A stretch of 64,000 bases of DNA from Ceratothoa steindachneri (lineage: Eukaryota; Arthropoda; Malacostraca; Isopoda; Cymothoidae), in contig OZ018333.1 in assembly GCA_963969495.1 (NCBI GenBank), positions 85,594,256 through 85,658,255 of the forward strand. Reading direction: 5' to 3'. Numbering within the stretch: the stretch's first letter is position 1; every line of letters begins with the position of its first letter. Made by a program: the position numbers and the translations under genes. This document shows, piece by piece, positions 32,400-42,691 of the stretch. Below the pieces are notes generated by a model. The model saw only the letters and a list, made by a program, of their open reading frames with translations, had not been told where the DNA came from and made no database searches.

Positions 32400-33727
32400 T
32401 TCTCCGTGCGTAGGAGAACTCGGGCAGCCTCTTAGGTTTCTAAAGCTGGTGTGGTGGATCCGTATTCATTCTCCAAGAGGACATACCGGACGTAACTGAT
32501 TGTAGAGTTGCAGTAGTACCGGCCCCTTGTAGGCCTCCATGGTGGGGAGTCCCGAGGGAGAATGCCAAGTTTTTTTTATTTTTGCAAAAACCTTCCCTTC
32601 TCGTAAGGGTTCTCGTGCCAAACGTTCCTTAGCTCCCTTTTCAGCCTTACCTCGCTCGTTGGACCCCTATTCTAACGAAGTAGACCCAGAGTTAGATTAT
32701 CCCCTCTTTCTTGTCATGAGTTCATCATGCGACACCCCACTTGCAAAGGTCGATTTGTTTGACGTCAATGAATCTTTTGAGTTACGCTGTGATGAACCTC
32801 GCTGGATGTGGTGAAGAGGTAGTGGTGATGTCGTAGTCGAGGTGTCATCTCATTCTTAACACTAGCTTGTACGAAATCTATCTTTGATAGCTGAAGTTTC
32901 AGTAAATGTCTCGCCCCATCCACGTTCCTAATTTTGTCAAAGGTGTCGTCCGTTCAAACCAACTAAGGGACTACGACCTCACTCGCCTTCAGAGTAAGCT
33001 TAGTACTCAACGTGTCACACACGTACACAGGGTGACTAAAACATTAGGCTCCACTAGAGTCCCAACCGCCACACTGATTTTAATATTCAAACGACAAGAA
33101 CTGCCGCAGTATATTGAAGCTGAGTACCGTCGTGTCTCGGTAAGTCCCTACATCGAACTACCCAGACGCTGCTTCAATTGCAATCAATTTGGACATGTTG
33201 GCTGTGCCTGTCGGCACCCCCACTCCTAAACACTTCCCTGTGCCAACTGCTAGAAAAAATGGTGTTGGAGCGCTTAAACTGGTTCCTAGAAACCAATCAC
33301 CTTCTCTCTCCATTTCAATGTGGCTTCGCAAAAGGTCACAGTACCTTTGAGCTACTAGTACGTTTTGAGGGATCGGTCTGGAAAGCTTTCTCAATAAACA
33401 CCGAGGCCTGGCCATATTTTTCGATATTGAGAAAGCCTACGACACAACATGGAGATACGGCATCTTGAAGCAGCTATAAGTCTGGGAGATGAGAGGCCTT
33501 TTACCGTCACTTATTCAAAGTTTTTTTAACATCTCAATCCTCCAAGGTACGTGTTGGAGACGCATACTCTGGCCTGCAAGCCCAAGAGGAGGGAGTTCCT
33601 CAGGGCAGTGTTTTGTGTTTTATAATTTCCATTAATGATATTATTTCATCTCTCCAAGAAGGTGTATCAGCAACTCTGTTTGTCGATGATTTGGCACTAT
33701 ACCGTTCCTTACCTCGCTTTCTATCAG
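32400..33727 (+). mobile_element. Jockey/I-like LINE E, 5' segment, split by copy D
   Basis: A plus-strand element related to but distinct from family 1. ORF1 (32539-33229) ends with VPNFVKGVVRSNQLRDYDLT, FKRQELPQYIEAEYRRVSVS and a perfect CCHC knuckle CFNCNQFGHVGCAC. Near 33245 the second knuckle is fused directly to the RT (LLEKMVLERLNWFLETNHLL and SPFQCGFAKGHSTFELLV), so the rest of ORF1, the endonuclease and the RT N-terminus are deleted. The RT continues with FFDIEKAYDTTWRYGIL in another frame, GVPQGSVLCFIISINDIISS and ATLFVDDLALYRSL (FVDD at 33679-33690). After SLPRFLSE it is interrupted by ORF1 sequence of family 1 copy D. Confidence 0.85.
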
Positions 33728-34555
33728 AACCCCGTAAGGGGACTGCCAAGAAAGCTGGCAAGAATACTGAACCTTGCCGGGGTCAAGGCCTGTGCCTCCC
33801 CACACGTGACTTGTGACAACGCTGCCAACGGGACCTGCGATATCCTTGGGGACGATGGACAACTGGAGGCCCCCCCTGAGAGAGACATGGTCCTTGAGGC
33901 AACCAGCCTCAGACGGAAGGGCCTTCCATGGAAGGAAATCTGGGATCGGCGCTAAGCACCGAACTCAAATCCGCCCCTATGCAATGTCCAGTTTAAACTG
34001 CCAGGGTTTCTAAGGCAGTACAATGAGGGGAGAGATATCCTCCGACCGGTACCACTGCGACTGCCAGGACCTTCTCCATCACGGAGAAGGTCCTTGCTGA
34101 GGCCGGTCCATCTGGCCTAGGGGCTCCTGCTGGTGGAGGGGAGAAGCGGGTTCATTCCCCTCCCTCCTCTCCTAAACAGAAAAAAAATAGGAAAAGACTA
34201 AGAAGATTCGGGGCTCCTCTCAATCCGCGAGGGCTGCGGGGACGGAGTGGTCTGCTAACACTTGGGTAAGCGACCAAGCCAAGATCGGCACATCCGGCCC
34301 CTCTGACCTCCTTGGTGCGGACCCTGACTATGATTAAGACCAAAAGTGAAACGGGAGAAGCCGCGATAACATCGGGGCCCCTCATTCAGAGGTTACCTGG
34401 TGTTTTAGAACCCGCTGGCTTTAAACGCTTCCTTGTTATTCTCTTCACTGATAGCAGCGTGTTAGCCAAGAGCAACATGATCCCTCAGAGAAGAACATTA
34501 GCTAGTGTAATTGGTAGAGAGCAGAAGGTGACCCTTTTTCTCGGACGGAAGCCTT

Positions 34556-35383
34556 TTGGCGAACGCGGTGAATCTCTTCGATGCGGCCAAGATAAGTGCT
34601 CTTCGGATACTTGATTGCACCCCGGTGAGTGTGACGCCGCACTATACCATGAACTTTGTTAAAGGAGTAGTTTATACGAGGGAACTCGTTGAATACTCCA
34701 TAGAGGACATCACCTTAGAGCTAGCCGACCATGGGGCGGTCAAGGTCGAACGTGTGATAAGAAAACAGGAAGGGGCCTCGAGACCCACCCCTACACTCTT
34801 AGTCACGTTCGACTGTGACAAGCTCGATGAGTCAGGGCGTGTCGGTTGGTACCGCTACCGCGTGAAGGCATTCGTGCCACTGCAATGGCGGTGCTATTAC
34901 TGTTACCGCTTCGGCCATACGAATGGTTCTTGTAGACGTTCAAAGTCGGGGTCACCCGAAGTCTGGGTAAATTACTCCAAGGCCGCACACTATAAGTCCA
35001 AATCGTGTGTGGCCAAGAGTGTCAATTGCAAAGATCCGCAGCACGCTTCTTCGAAGCAATGTGGTGCATATCTCCTCGAGAAAGAAATCCTGGCCGTTCA
35101 GGACCAGGATCGACTCTCTTTCCGCGAGGCTAAGGACTTGGTCTTGGCGTGCCCGGCTCTGCATGCGGTGTCTTACGCCTCAATGGTTAGAAAGATACCC
35201 TCTGCTCCTGGCCCATCCAGGCCAACGAGCACGGTTGTTTCCGCGCCCATTCGGATCTCTTCTGTGGGTTCTACTCAACCCGGGCGCTCCCTGGTAAAGC
35301 TGGCGGCACAAAGGGTTCACACCCATCCTCGGATAAAACCAGGACCCCCCCCCTCCTTCCCGCAGCGTAACCGTTTTCCGTAA
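34556..35383 (+). pseudogene. Copy D ORF1 (275-codon open frame), CCHC gag-like protein
   Basis: This is the longest intact ORF1 frame of the family. After a family-specific lead it has NFVKGVVYTRELVEYSIEDI (about residues 33-52), LADHGAVKVERVIRKQ, then knuckle 1 CYYCYRFGHTNGSC, a perfect CX2CX4HX4C. Knuckles 2 and 3 are damaged: VNYSKAAHYKSKSC and VNCKDPQHASSKQC have each lost a Cys relative to copy B (CVNCYKAAH..., CVNCGEPHH...). A Pro/Ser-rich tail follows. The first Met lies downstream of the ORF1 N-terminal region, which is visible in shifted frames from 33740 (AARILNLAGVKACASPH and SPPSSPKQKKNRKR-like text), so the true product was longer. Its role is inferred as RNA binding within the LINE RNP. 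Confidence 0.8.
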
Positions 35384-35809
35384 GGCGAAACGGCCACGCG
35401 CCTCAACCGAGTCGTTACTTACAGGAGGCAACACCACTGAAGTTGGTCGTGAGGCCATCTTCCGGGGTTCCTCAAGATGTCCTTCGAAAGGAGAACAGCA
35501 ACAAAGAAGCTTTGGCTCCTTAACCCACGCCTAGTGGAGGGTTAAGTGGCTCAGGGACGGTGGATCCACAAGAAAAGGGCCCCCCAGCCTCAGAAGATGC
35601 AACCCCCGCCTAAGGTTTCGAGGTAGATGGAGGAAAAGTCTCGCATGGCGAGCCAAACTCCACTAATATTCCTCGAAGGCGAAGGTGCTTTCAGCGCATT
35701 GTCCGGCCAACAGTGCCCGGGGATCTGCATCCGGGAAGAGTACGGCCATTCCCGTGAGTGTCTGCTGTTTGAAGAGGGCCACTGCCTCTACTCCGAGCTA
35801 GGCCTAGAA

Positions 35810-36520
35810 GGCATATTCCTTCAATGGAATTGCCGTGGACTCTTGGCCAACTGGGAGAAGCTGCAGGGGCTCGTCTCGTCCTGTTCCCCGTTAGCTATTT
35901 ATGCAGAAGACCATGCTAGGTGCATGCCCCCTGCCCACTCTCCTGGTGTACAAGGGTTTTGCGACCCCACCACCACGAGGTGGGGGCTTGGCTGGGGGAT
36001 GCGCCGTTTACAACTGGCATAATGGCTCTGTTCTTCTTTTCACTTTATATAACTCTTTTCAGGCAGTGGCTGTGCAGCTCCACCTGGATAGGAAGTATAC
36101 TATCATTTCTGCGTACATTCCACCGTCAGCTGACTTCTACGCGGGACACTCCTGCCGTGTCGTGGCACGGTTGCCGAGGCCCTATCTCTTGCTTGGAGAT
36201 CTGAACGCAAGGCATCCTCTCTGGGAAGATTACTCCATAAATCCCAGGAGACAAGTCCTTGCCAATCTGATCGAAGAGCTTGAGATAGGTGTCCTAAATA
36301 TGGATGAGTTTACGCATCACTGCCCGAGACTCACCTTATTTTCTTGCCTTGATCTATTTATGTACTCTTCGGATGCACAGCCTGATTTTAAGTGAGGGGT
36401 GGTCGATGACCTCCATGGTAGTGATCACTTTCCCATTCAAATATCATTTTCAGTTCAACTGCCGCCTGAGAGACCACCTCAGGGGTGCATGGCGCGGGCG
36501 CGGTGGCCTGCATTTCAGGA
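35810..36520 (+). pseudogene. Copy D AP endonuclease
   Basis: ORF2 starts with GIFLQWNCRGLLANWEKL (catalytic Asn). The QETML motif is frameshifted (read as MQKTMLGACPLPTLLVYKGF, with Glu to Lys). Then come AVAVQLHLDRKYTIISAYIP, the YLLLGDLNARHPLWEDYSIN box (Asp and Asn of the active site), EFTHHCPR, and after a stop VVDDLHGSDHFPIQI (Asp-His pair). This order is the exonuclease-endonuclease-phosphatase fold used by APE-type LINEs. The open frame 35901-36395 covers most of it. Confidence 0.88.
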
Positions 36521-36529
36521 AATGACTGA

Positions 36530-38123
36530 ATTCTCTATCTCAGTCGAGGAGTTTAAGTCGGTAGATGAGGCCGTTGAGTTCTTCTCCGACAACCTGATCG
36601 CCGTGGGCCGGACTACTATTCCCAGAACGTCTGGCCGTTTTCCACGCCAACCACTCCCGTGGTGGTCGGCCGAGTGTGAGAAGGCCCTCAAACAGAAGTG
36701 TTATGCCTACATGCGCTATAAGCGCCGCCCGAACGATTTCACTTTAGTGAATTTCGTCGGGCTGGGCTAGGTTTCGTTATATTTTCAAGCACGCCCGACG
36801 CTCTTCTTTGCAGGCATACGTGTCTTCACTTAACGGGAAGAACCCTCTGGCAAGCAAGGCAAAAGGATTGGGGCAAGTTCTCACAGGGCCCACCTCCCGT
36901 TCCTCAGGAGAATGGGACCGCAATTTCGGACCCCGCGTCCGTGGCGGAATCCTACGCGTTAGCTTTCTCCGCATTCTCTAGCCGGGATTCTGCTCCGCCA
37001 GCATTCAATGCACGTCGTGATGTCGCGGAAGGCCACCGGCTGGACTTTACCTCCAGAGGCAGAGAACCCTTCAACGACAAGTTTACTGTGAGTGAGTTGC
37101 GTTCCGCTCTTTCTTCGTGCGCGGACACCGCCCATGGTCCAGCCGATGTCCCGTACGCCATGCTTCGACACCTGGGTGAGCGAAATATGGACTTTTTCTT
37201 AGATTTGTTCAACAGGATCAGGGTGGAGGATCTCCTCCCAGATTCCTGGCAAATCGCTACTGTGCTCGCCTTTCGCAAACCAGGGAGAGATCACTCTACA
37301 CAGGCTGGTTTCAGCATAAGCTCTTTAACCTCTTACTTGTGCAAGTTGATGGAGAAATTGGTAAATGTTACATTAGCCTTTTTTCTGGACAGCGGAGGCC
37401 ATCTGTCTTCTGCAAGATCCTCTCCACGTCTGATGCTCTGATCCGACTGGAAAATGCCGCTTGCAAGGCCTTCCTTCGTAGCCAGCACTACGCCACGGTG
37501 TTTTCGATCTGGAGAAGGCCTATGATACCACATGGCGATACGGTATCATGGAAACTCTCCACACGATTGTGGCGAGGGGACGCCTCCCAATGTTTATGTC
37601 TGAATTTTTGCGAGATCGTCCATTCCACGTACGGGTATGGGGGGGAGGGGCCCTCTCCGGCATAATGGAGAAGGAAGAGGGTGTCTCGCAGGGTAGTGTC
37701 CTCAGTGTCACACTCTTTGCCCTGAGCATCAACGGCATCACCTCAGTGGTGCCGGAAGATGTTCTCGCTACGCTCTACGTGGACGAACTTTCGATCTCTT
37801 TTGGCGCGGCCCAGATGCCAACTCTGGAGCGTCGACTCGAACAAGCATTGAACCGCGTCTCTCACTATGCCGAAGCGCACAGGTTTCGGTTTTCCTTGGC
37901 CAAAACAAAGGTCGTGCCTTTCTGCCGTCATCCACGGCTCCACCCAGACCCAGACTTGTTTCTTAATGGTGTACGCATGGAAGTGGCTGAATCGCACAGT
38001 TTCCTTGGTCTTTTATTCACCCGTTTCTTACCTGTTAGGCTCATATTAGCATCCTTAGGGTCTCTTGTACCCAAGCCATGGATATTTTCGTTCCGCGACG
38101 TTCAGCGCTTAGGTTGCTTATAG
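36530..38123 (+). pseudogene. Copy D linker and reverse transcriptase (YVDE)
   Basis: The linker has FSISVEEFKSVDEAVEFF and PLPWWSAECEKALKQK. The RT starts in the frame 36941-37441: FTVSELRSALSSCADTAHGP, YAMLRHLGERNMDFFLDLFN, LLPDSWQIATVLAFRKPGRD, LMEKLVNVTLAFFLDSGGHL. After a frameshift and a small deletion at the QCGFR motif, the frame 37548-38123 gives RLPMFMSEFLRDRPFHVRVW, GVSQGSVLSVTLFALSINGI, TLYVDELSISFG and HRFRFSLAKTKVVPF. The catalytic box is YVDE (37776-37787), so the second Asp is Glu, which should impair or abolish polymerisation. Confidence 0.88.
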
Positions 38124-38539
38124 GGCTACTGCTCTACTTTTTTATCGATCCTTTGTTCGTTCGAAGCTCGACTACGGATCCGAGTTTAGGCATCCGCAGC
38201 CGAGCGTACTTTGCAGAAGGTGGTCTCGATCCACCACATCGGCCTTCGTCTTGCGAACGGTGCCTTCCGCACTTCCCCCATTGAGAACCTACTTGTCGAT
38301 GCTGGGGAGACGCCACTCGCTCTACGCCGTGTACAGTCTATCATTCGCTTGTACGCGTGAGCCCAGCGCCTCCCTCAGTCGCCAAAAGCTCTCACTGCAT
38401 TCACAGCTGATTTATAGGGTGCCTATGCCGCCAAAAAACGCCAGTAATACCCTAAGCCCTTTGGGTTTAAGGCCAGGAGACTCCTTCAAGAGCTAGGTAT
38501 AGCTCTCGAGCCAGTGGTGCCCCTTGTTCTGCCCAGGAC

Positions 38540-39222
38540 GCCACTCTGGAGTAGTGCGTTCGACCTTTTTGGAGCACACCTCGTGTCACGCTGGAACCGT
38601 GCTAGTGTATACGGATGGCTCCAAGTCCGAAAAGCGGATCGGCTTCCACGACGTATTCCCTCTGTTTGAAGTCAGCGCGTCTCTTTCAGGCGCTTCGTCT
38701 GTCTTCACGGCCAAGCTGGTGGTAATCACTCTGTACGGGAGATTATGTGACGTCCCTGGTTCAGAACCGGATTGTGATCTATAGCGACTCAGAAAGCGCC
38801 CTGAGTTCTCTCGGGGCATTGGAATATCCGCATCCCCTGGTTTACGATATCCGTCACGCCATGGTTTTGGCCAGCCGGGCGAATGTCGAGATTATGTTCA
38901 GCTGGGTTCCTGGACATGTAGGAATTGCGGGGAATGAGCGCGCCGATGAGGGAACCAAAGAGTACGCGAAGACTCTGCGACCGGACCAGCGTTTCGCCCT
39001 TTCTCACACCAAATAAATTGCAGGAATACGGGCTGCTTGGCAAAGAAAATGGGAGACGGTCAAAGGGAACATAAAGTTGAGTGCCTTTGCGCCTCGACTG
39101 TTCCCATCGACCTACCCTCCAATGCCGCGAAGGCTTCAGGTTGATTTCTGTCGTCTCTGAATTGGGCACACTCGCGGGACGCACCGCCACTTGATGGAGC
39201 GCTCACCACCATCCTACTTCGA
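38540..39222 (+). pseudogene. Copy D RNase H domain and C-terminal region
   Basis: The frame 38524-38784 carries VLVYTDGSKSEKRIGF (first catalytic Asp) and SGASSVFTAKLVVI, where the TAEL catalytic Glu is Lys (codon 38713-38715). The overlapping frame 38747-39016 carries NRIVIYSDSESALSSLGALE (third Asp), FSWVPGHVGIAGNERADEGT (last Asp and the GHxGIxGNExAD signature). Then 39130-39220 reads LQVDFCRL, a stop, IGHTRGTHRHLMERSPPSYF. RNase H in I-group LINEs removes RNA from the hybrid. The Glu to Lys change would disable it. Confidence 0.88.
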
Positions 39223-40665
39223 ATAGGCTGTCTGCGGGCTAAGGACATTTTGAGAGTCCTCTCACACACTTCGTGGGGCAGCGATCGACAAATATTGTGG
39301 ACATTATACACAGCCCTCGTCCAATCCAAATTGAATTATGGCTTTCAAATTTACTCATCGGCTTCCCTTTCAGCCCTTAAAATGCTGAACCCCATTCAAA
39401 ACCTCTGAGTTCTCCTTATGTACTTCTCGACAGGCTTTACTGCGAGAGTGGGGTACTCCCTAAGCCCTACCATAAGCTTCAAATTTGCATGCGATACTTA
39501 TACCGAGTACAGCAATCCCTTGTATCAGAGGTCTACAGATGCCTGTATGCTGCCGAACCAACGGCGGCATATGATAAGTTGCCATCTTTACCCCGCCCCT
39601 TGAACCTTTGCATAGGAGATCATCTCTCTAATCTGGGTGCCCCTCTCCCCACAGTATCTACCAACATGTGGAGCCTGGTGAAGTCTTCGATGGACCCTCG
39701 CATCATTAAAAGCTTGTTCATAGAGCATTTGACCTCACGCAAACAATGATGCCCATTATACAGGGATAACTCTAAATCGGACGGTGGCGTGGGTGCTGCA
39801 GCCATCTACTCAGGAGAAGAATTCCTAATTTTATCTTTGCCACCAGCAGCATCCATTTTTACCGTTGAACTTTCAGCAATCCCTTTAGCCTTTAGACTCA
39901 TCCAAAGTTTACCTTTTAGTGATTTTGTCATTTTTTTCCAACTCAAGGAGTGTTTTACAGTTAATTAGATCTTTTAATTCGTCCCATCACAGAAATTTGC
40001 AACTGGCTGATCCAAAATGCGTCCCGATATAAAATTATTTTTTGCTGAGTCCCTGGGCATGTGGGGGTCCTGAAAAACCAGAGGGCTGATCGGCTGTTCC
40101 GCTTAGCCCATTCTGTGACCATTGAGAACTCGGCTCTGCGTTTTAGGGACTACTTTCCTTTAATAAGAAAGTATATTTTTCAACTGTGGCAGAATGAATG
40201 GGATGACTGTTCATCATCCAAACTATACAAAATAAAAAATTCTATTCGCTCTTGGCCTTCGAGTCGTCATAGAATGCGGTCGTTGGAGGTGGCCCTTTGC
40301 CGAGTTCGCATTGGCCACACGAAACTTACTCACGGCCATCTTGTTTCGGTGATGTTCATATCAGCCCTTGCTGTCGTTTTTGCGGTGGGGACCAATCTGT
40401 TGCCCACCTTTTATTGGCTTGTAGCCATTTTGCTATTCTCCGTTTGTCCTGTTTCCCGACCCTTTTAACTATCCCGCAACACAGCCGTCTTCTATTCATA
40501 TTGGCAGAGGAATATTTTAACCCGTTGTTTTTCAAATGTTTATCACAAAGTGGTCTCCTCCACCTTTTATAGATGATTCGCCTCGTTTTTCCTAGCTGCT
40601 AGATAGAATCCACTTGGATTGGGCAGCAACCCATTAGTTCCTTACCTTAAACCTTAAACCAAAAT
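39223..40665 (+). mobile_element. Jockey/I-like LINE E, 3' segment with thumb, RNase H and CCHC-type end
   Basis: This is the continuation of E after copy D. The RT thumb is read as LSHTSWGSDRQILWTLYTAL and VQSKLNYGFQIYSSASLSAL (about 39255-39385), then VLPKPYHKLQICMRYLYRVQ. RNase H follows: YRDNSKSDGGVGAAAIYSGE (about 39760), FTVELSAIPLAF with the catalytic Glu kept, FVIFSNSRSVLQL in a shifted frame, and VPGHVGVLKNQRADRL, whose leading Trp codon is a TGA stop (40046-40048). The end has WPSSRHRMRSLEVALCRVRI, GHTKLTHGHL and a terminal finger CCRFCGGDQSVAHLLLAC. The 3' UTR finishes in a short CCTTAAA repeat at 40646-40660. Confidence 0.88.
40640..40660 (+). repeat. Short CCTTAAA tandem tail, probable 3' end of element E
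   Basis: CCTTAC CTTAAA CCTTAAA CC lies about 70 bp after the end of the terminal finger frame. I- and Jockey-group LINEs often end in short repeats rather than poly-A, so this marks the likely 3' terminus. Confidence 0.55.
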
Positions 40666-40829
40666 ACATACAAAAAATTTTTAAACAAACAGAGCTACCC
40701 TTTCCCCAGGGACCTATTTATTCTGTCTCCCACACCACCTCTATTTTTTAAACTCACCTTATTTCGCCACTTTCCTCTCTTACTCACCCTAAATTTCCCC
40801 ACTTTTTATGTCAAAGTCCAAGTAGGGCG

Positions 40830-42255
40830 TGGTAAAGGCGGCTTTACTTAAGAAGACCTTTAGACAAGAGAGCACCCTTTATTCATTCGTGGGAGCGAAA
40901 TCTACTTCTTTCGCGTGCAGAAGGAGGGTACCCCAACAAGAGGGTGTCCACTAACCGAGTGGGCCCCGATGGGGTCGTCTCCCCAGGACTGTTAGAGAGT
41001 TCCCCTTAGCATTATACTGAGCGAAACTAAACCGTACAGAACAGCCGTGATTGAGACGATTTACAAGCAAACCAACGTCCTCCTCATTAGACTGATTGAG
41101 ACACCGAACGGCTATGCTACCATCTGCCACACAATGCAGGATGCTGAGCGGCTGGTCTCGGACGAGGTGAGGGTTCACCTCCAGAATATCGGGTTCGAGG
41201 CTAGTATCTCGCAAAAGATATTAGCCCAACCTACGGTTATCCTATGCCGATTGGACCCACTCTTCACTGAAAATTCCTATGAAGAGATCAAGAACGAGAT
41301 CACGGAAAAGCAAACATGGGCCAAAATCTTAAAAAGTAGAAAAGTTTGGCAAATCAAACAGCATTGCCAAAATCATCTTCACAAGCATCGAGATGCCACG
41401 AAGGGCAAAAAGAATGAATGCTGCTTGGATTTTACCTAAGGATAACAGCCGAGCAAATTGAAACTGAGGAACACATCCAAATCTACTGCTGCTATAAGTG
41501 CTTTGCAGTCGAGAAACATCTGACCAAAGACTGCACGGCAACACAAGTGGCATGTTCAAACTGCTCAAAATCCGGGCGTTCCTGGAAAGACTACACGGAA
41601 AACAAGCAAAAGTGCCTGAGCTGCGGAGGGGACCACAGGGCCTAGGCCATGAAATGCTCCATCCGCAAAGAGGCCACCGGGCGAAATGGACAACCTGAAA
41701 AAGGAAAAGGAGGCAAAGTCTAAGCAGAACTACGCAGAAGCAGCAGCCCCGAGGAACAACGTTAGAACAAGTACTCGGAGGTTGATGATGCCACACGAGG
41801 GTATAGAGATCATGACGATGATCATCTTCGCTCATATGGACCACCTGGCTAACCCAGGCACTTTCTTCGGTGAACTTAACCATCGAATGCAGAAAAAAAG
41901 GAATAAGGAACAAACTCTGGTTCCCCGACAATCCAGATTCGGAGGGACTATTAAGTATACAGTTTACCGACCACTCGCAACAAGAACACCAACCAAGCAA
42001 TGAGCCCCCAAAGCCAAACACCACTACAAAACAACCAAAATCAAACGTGACAGAAGAAACTACAGGAGAAGAGGAGGAAACTAAAAGGGCACGGAAAAGA
42101 CAAAGAAAAGAGGAAACCAGAAAAAAGGCACAACAAGGAAAAAACAACGGGCAAAATTCATCGGACGAAGAAGAGGTACACAAGAAAGACTATGTTTTTA
42201 ATTTCTTAATAAACCTTGAGGAGACTCTTGAATTCGCTGGAACGACTTGACCTGC
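40830..42255 (+). mobile_element. Family 2 LINE copy F2, ORF1 only
   Basis: A plus-strand ORF1 region of the family without endonuclease or RT. It ends near 42250 with KDYVFNFLINLEETLEFAGT and is followed about 440 bp later by the ORF1 start of copy F3. It is probably a 3'-truncated or deleted copy. The 5' limit is uncertain; 40830-41013 may be leader sequence. Confidence 0.75.
41014..42250 (+). pseudogene. Copy F2 ORF1 with two zinc-knuckle regions and charged tail
   Basis: The N-terminal part (41047-41439) reads IETIYKQTNVLLIRLIETPN, GYATICHTMQDAERLVSDEV, SYEEIKNEITEKQTWAKILK, parallel to F3. After a frameshift, knuckles CYKCFAVEKHLTKDC, CSNCSKSGRSWKDYTE and CLSCGGDHRA follow (41480-41645). 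Then come KQNYAEAAAPRNNV, FAHMDHLANPGTFFGELNHR and, in a third frame, IRNKLWFPDNPDSEGLLSIQ, and a strongly charged tail with EEEETKRARKRQRKEETRKK. The region binds nucleic acid by inference from the knuckles. Two frameshifts and one stop (41644) break it. Confidence 0.78.
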
Positions 42256-42680
42256 ATTGGTAAGAGAGGAAAGCTACAAAGAAAGCCTACTACAATTGTC
42301 TTCTCTTTTTAACTCTCCGAATAGTAGGTGAAGAGGAGACTCGAAATTCCTCATCTACGTCAGCCTAAGAGAGGAATCAAGAAGCAGAACTCGACCAGAA
42401 AACTTATACTCTAATAGCAGCACGTCCCTGGTTCAAATAACCTTTCTGCTACTAGAAGGGATTTAGATCCACCTGTCTCTGTCGTGTCTGAATCCTGGAA
42501 GGAAGCCCTATAGGGGGCGCGAAGAAGGGAGCCCCACTTTGAGGCGGAGTGGTCAGGCCAGGAAGGAGTACCCTGGCAGACAATTATTTAGGTAGGGCAG
42601 ATAAGGGTGAACTAGGGAAGATCTAGGAACACGCCCCCGCGATAAGGGCCTGCTAGGTACGTGAAAAGAAGTCATCGCGG
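42256..42680. other. Spacer between F2 and F3, probable 5' leader of F3
   Basis: No coding signal is recognised. A GC-richer stretch precedes the F3 start codon, as expected for an untranslated leader of a LINE. This is inference from position only. Confidence 0.35.
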
Positions 42681-42691
42681 TTGGGGCCGTC

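Larger units (their letters stand above)
33728..39222 (+). mobile_element. Family 1 LINE copy D, most complete copy, inserted in element E
   Basis: A plus-strand I/Jockey-like LINE of about 5.5 kb with ORF1 (about 33740-35383), endonuclease (35810-36500), RT (36941-38123), RNase H (38585-38985) and the start of the C-terminal region (39130-39222: the L-IGHTRGTHRHLME phrase of CRxRIGHTxLTH type). It starts inside ORF1 and stops before the terminal Cys-His finger and 3' UTR, so both ends are lacking. Element E flanks it on both sides in the same orientation. Scattered stops and frameshifts, plus altered catalytic residues in the RT (YVDE) and RNase H (TAKL), show it is inactive. All other family 1 copies here align to it. 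Confidence 0.9.

Noticed and set aside
41329..42183. 284-codon minus frame
   Set aside because: It is the antisense shadow of family 2 copy F2 ORF1, and its Ser/Phe/Leu/Cys richness reflects the Lys/Glu-rich sense strand.
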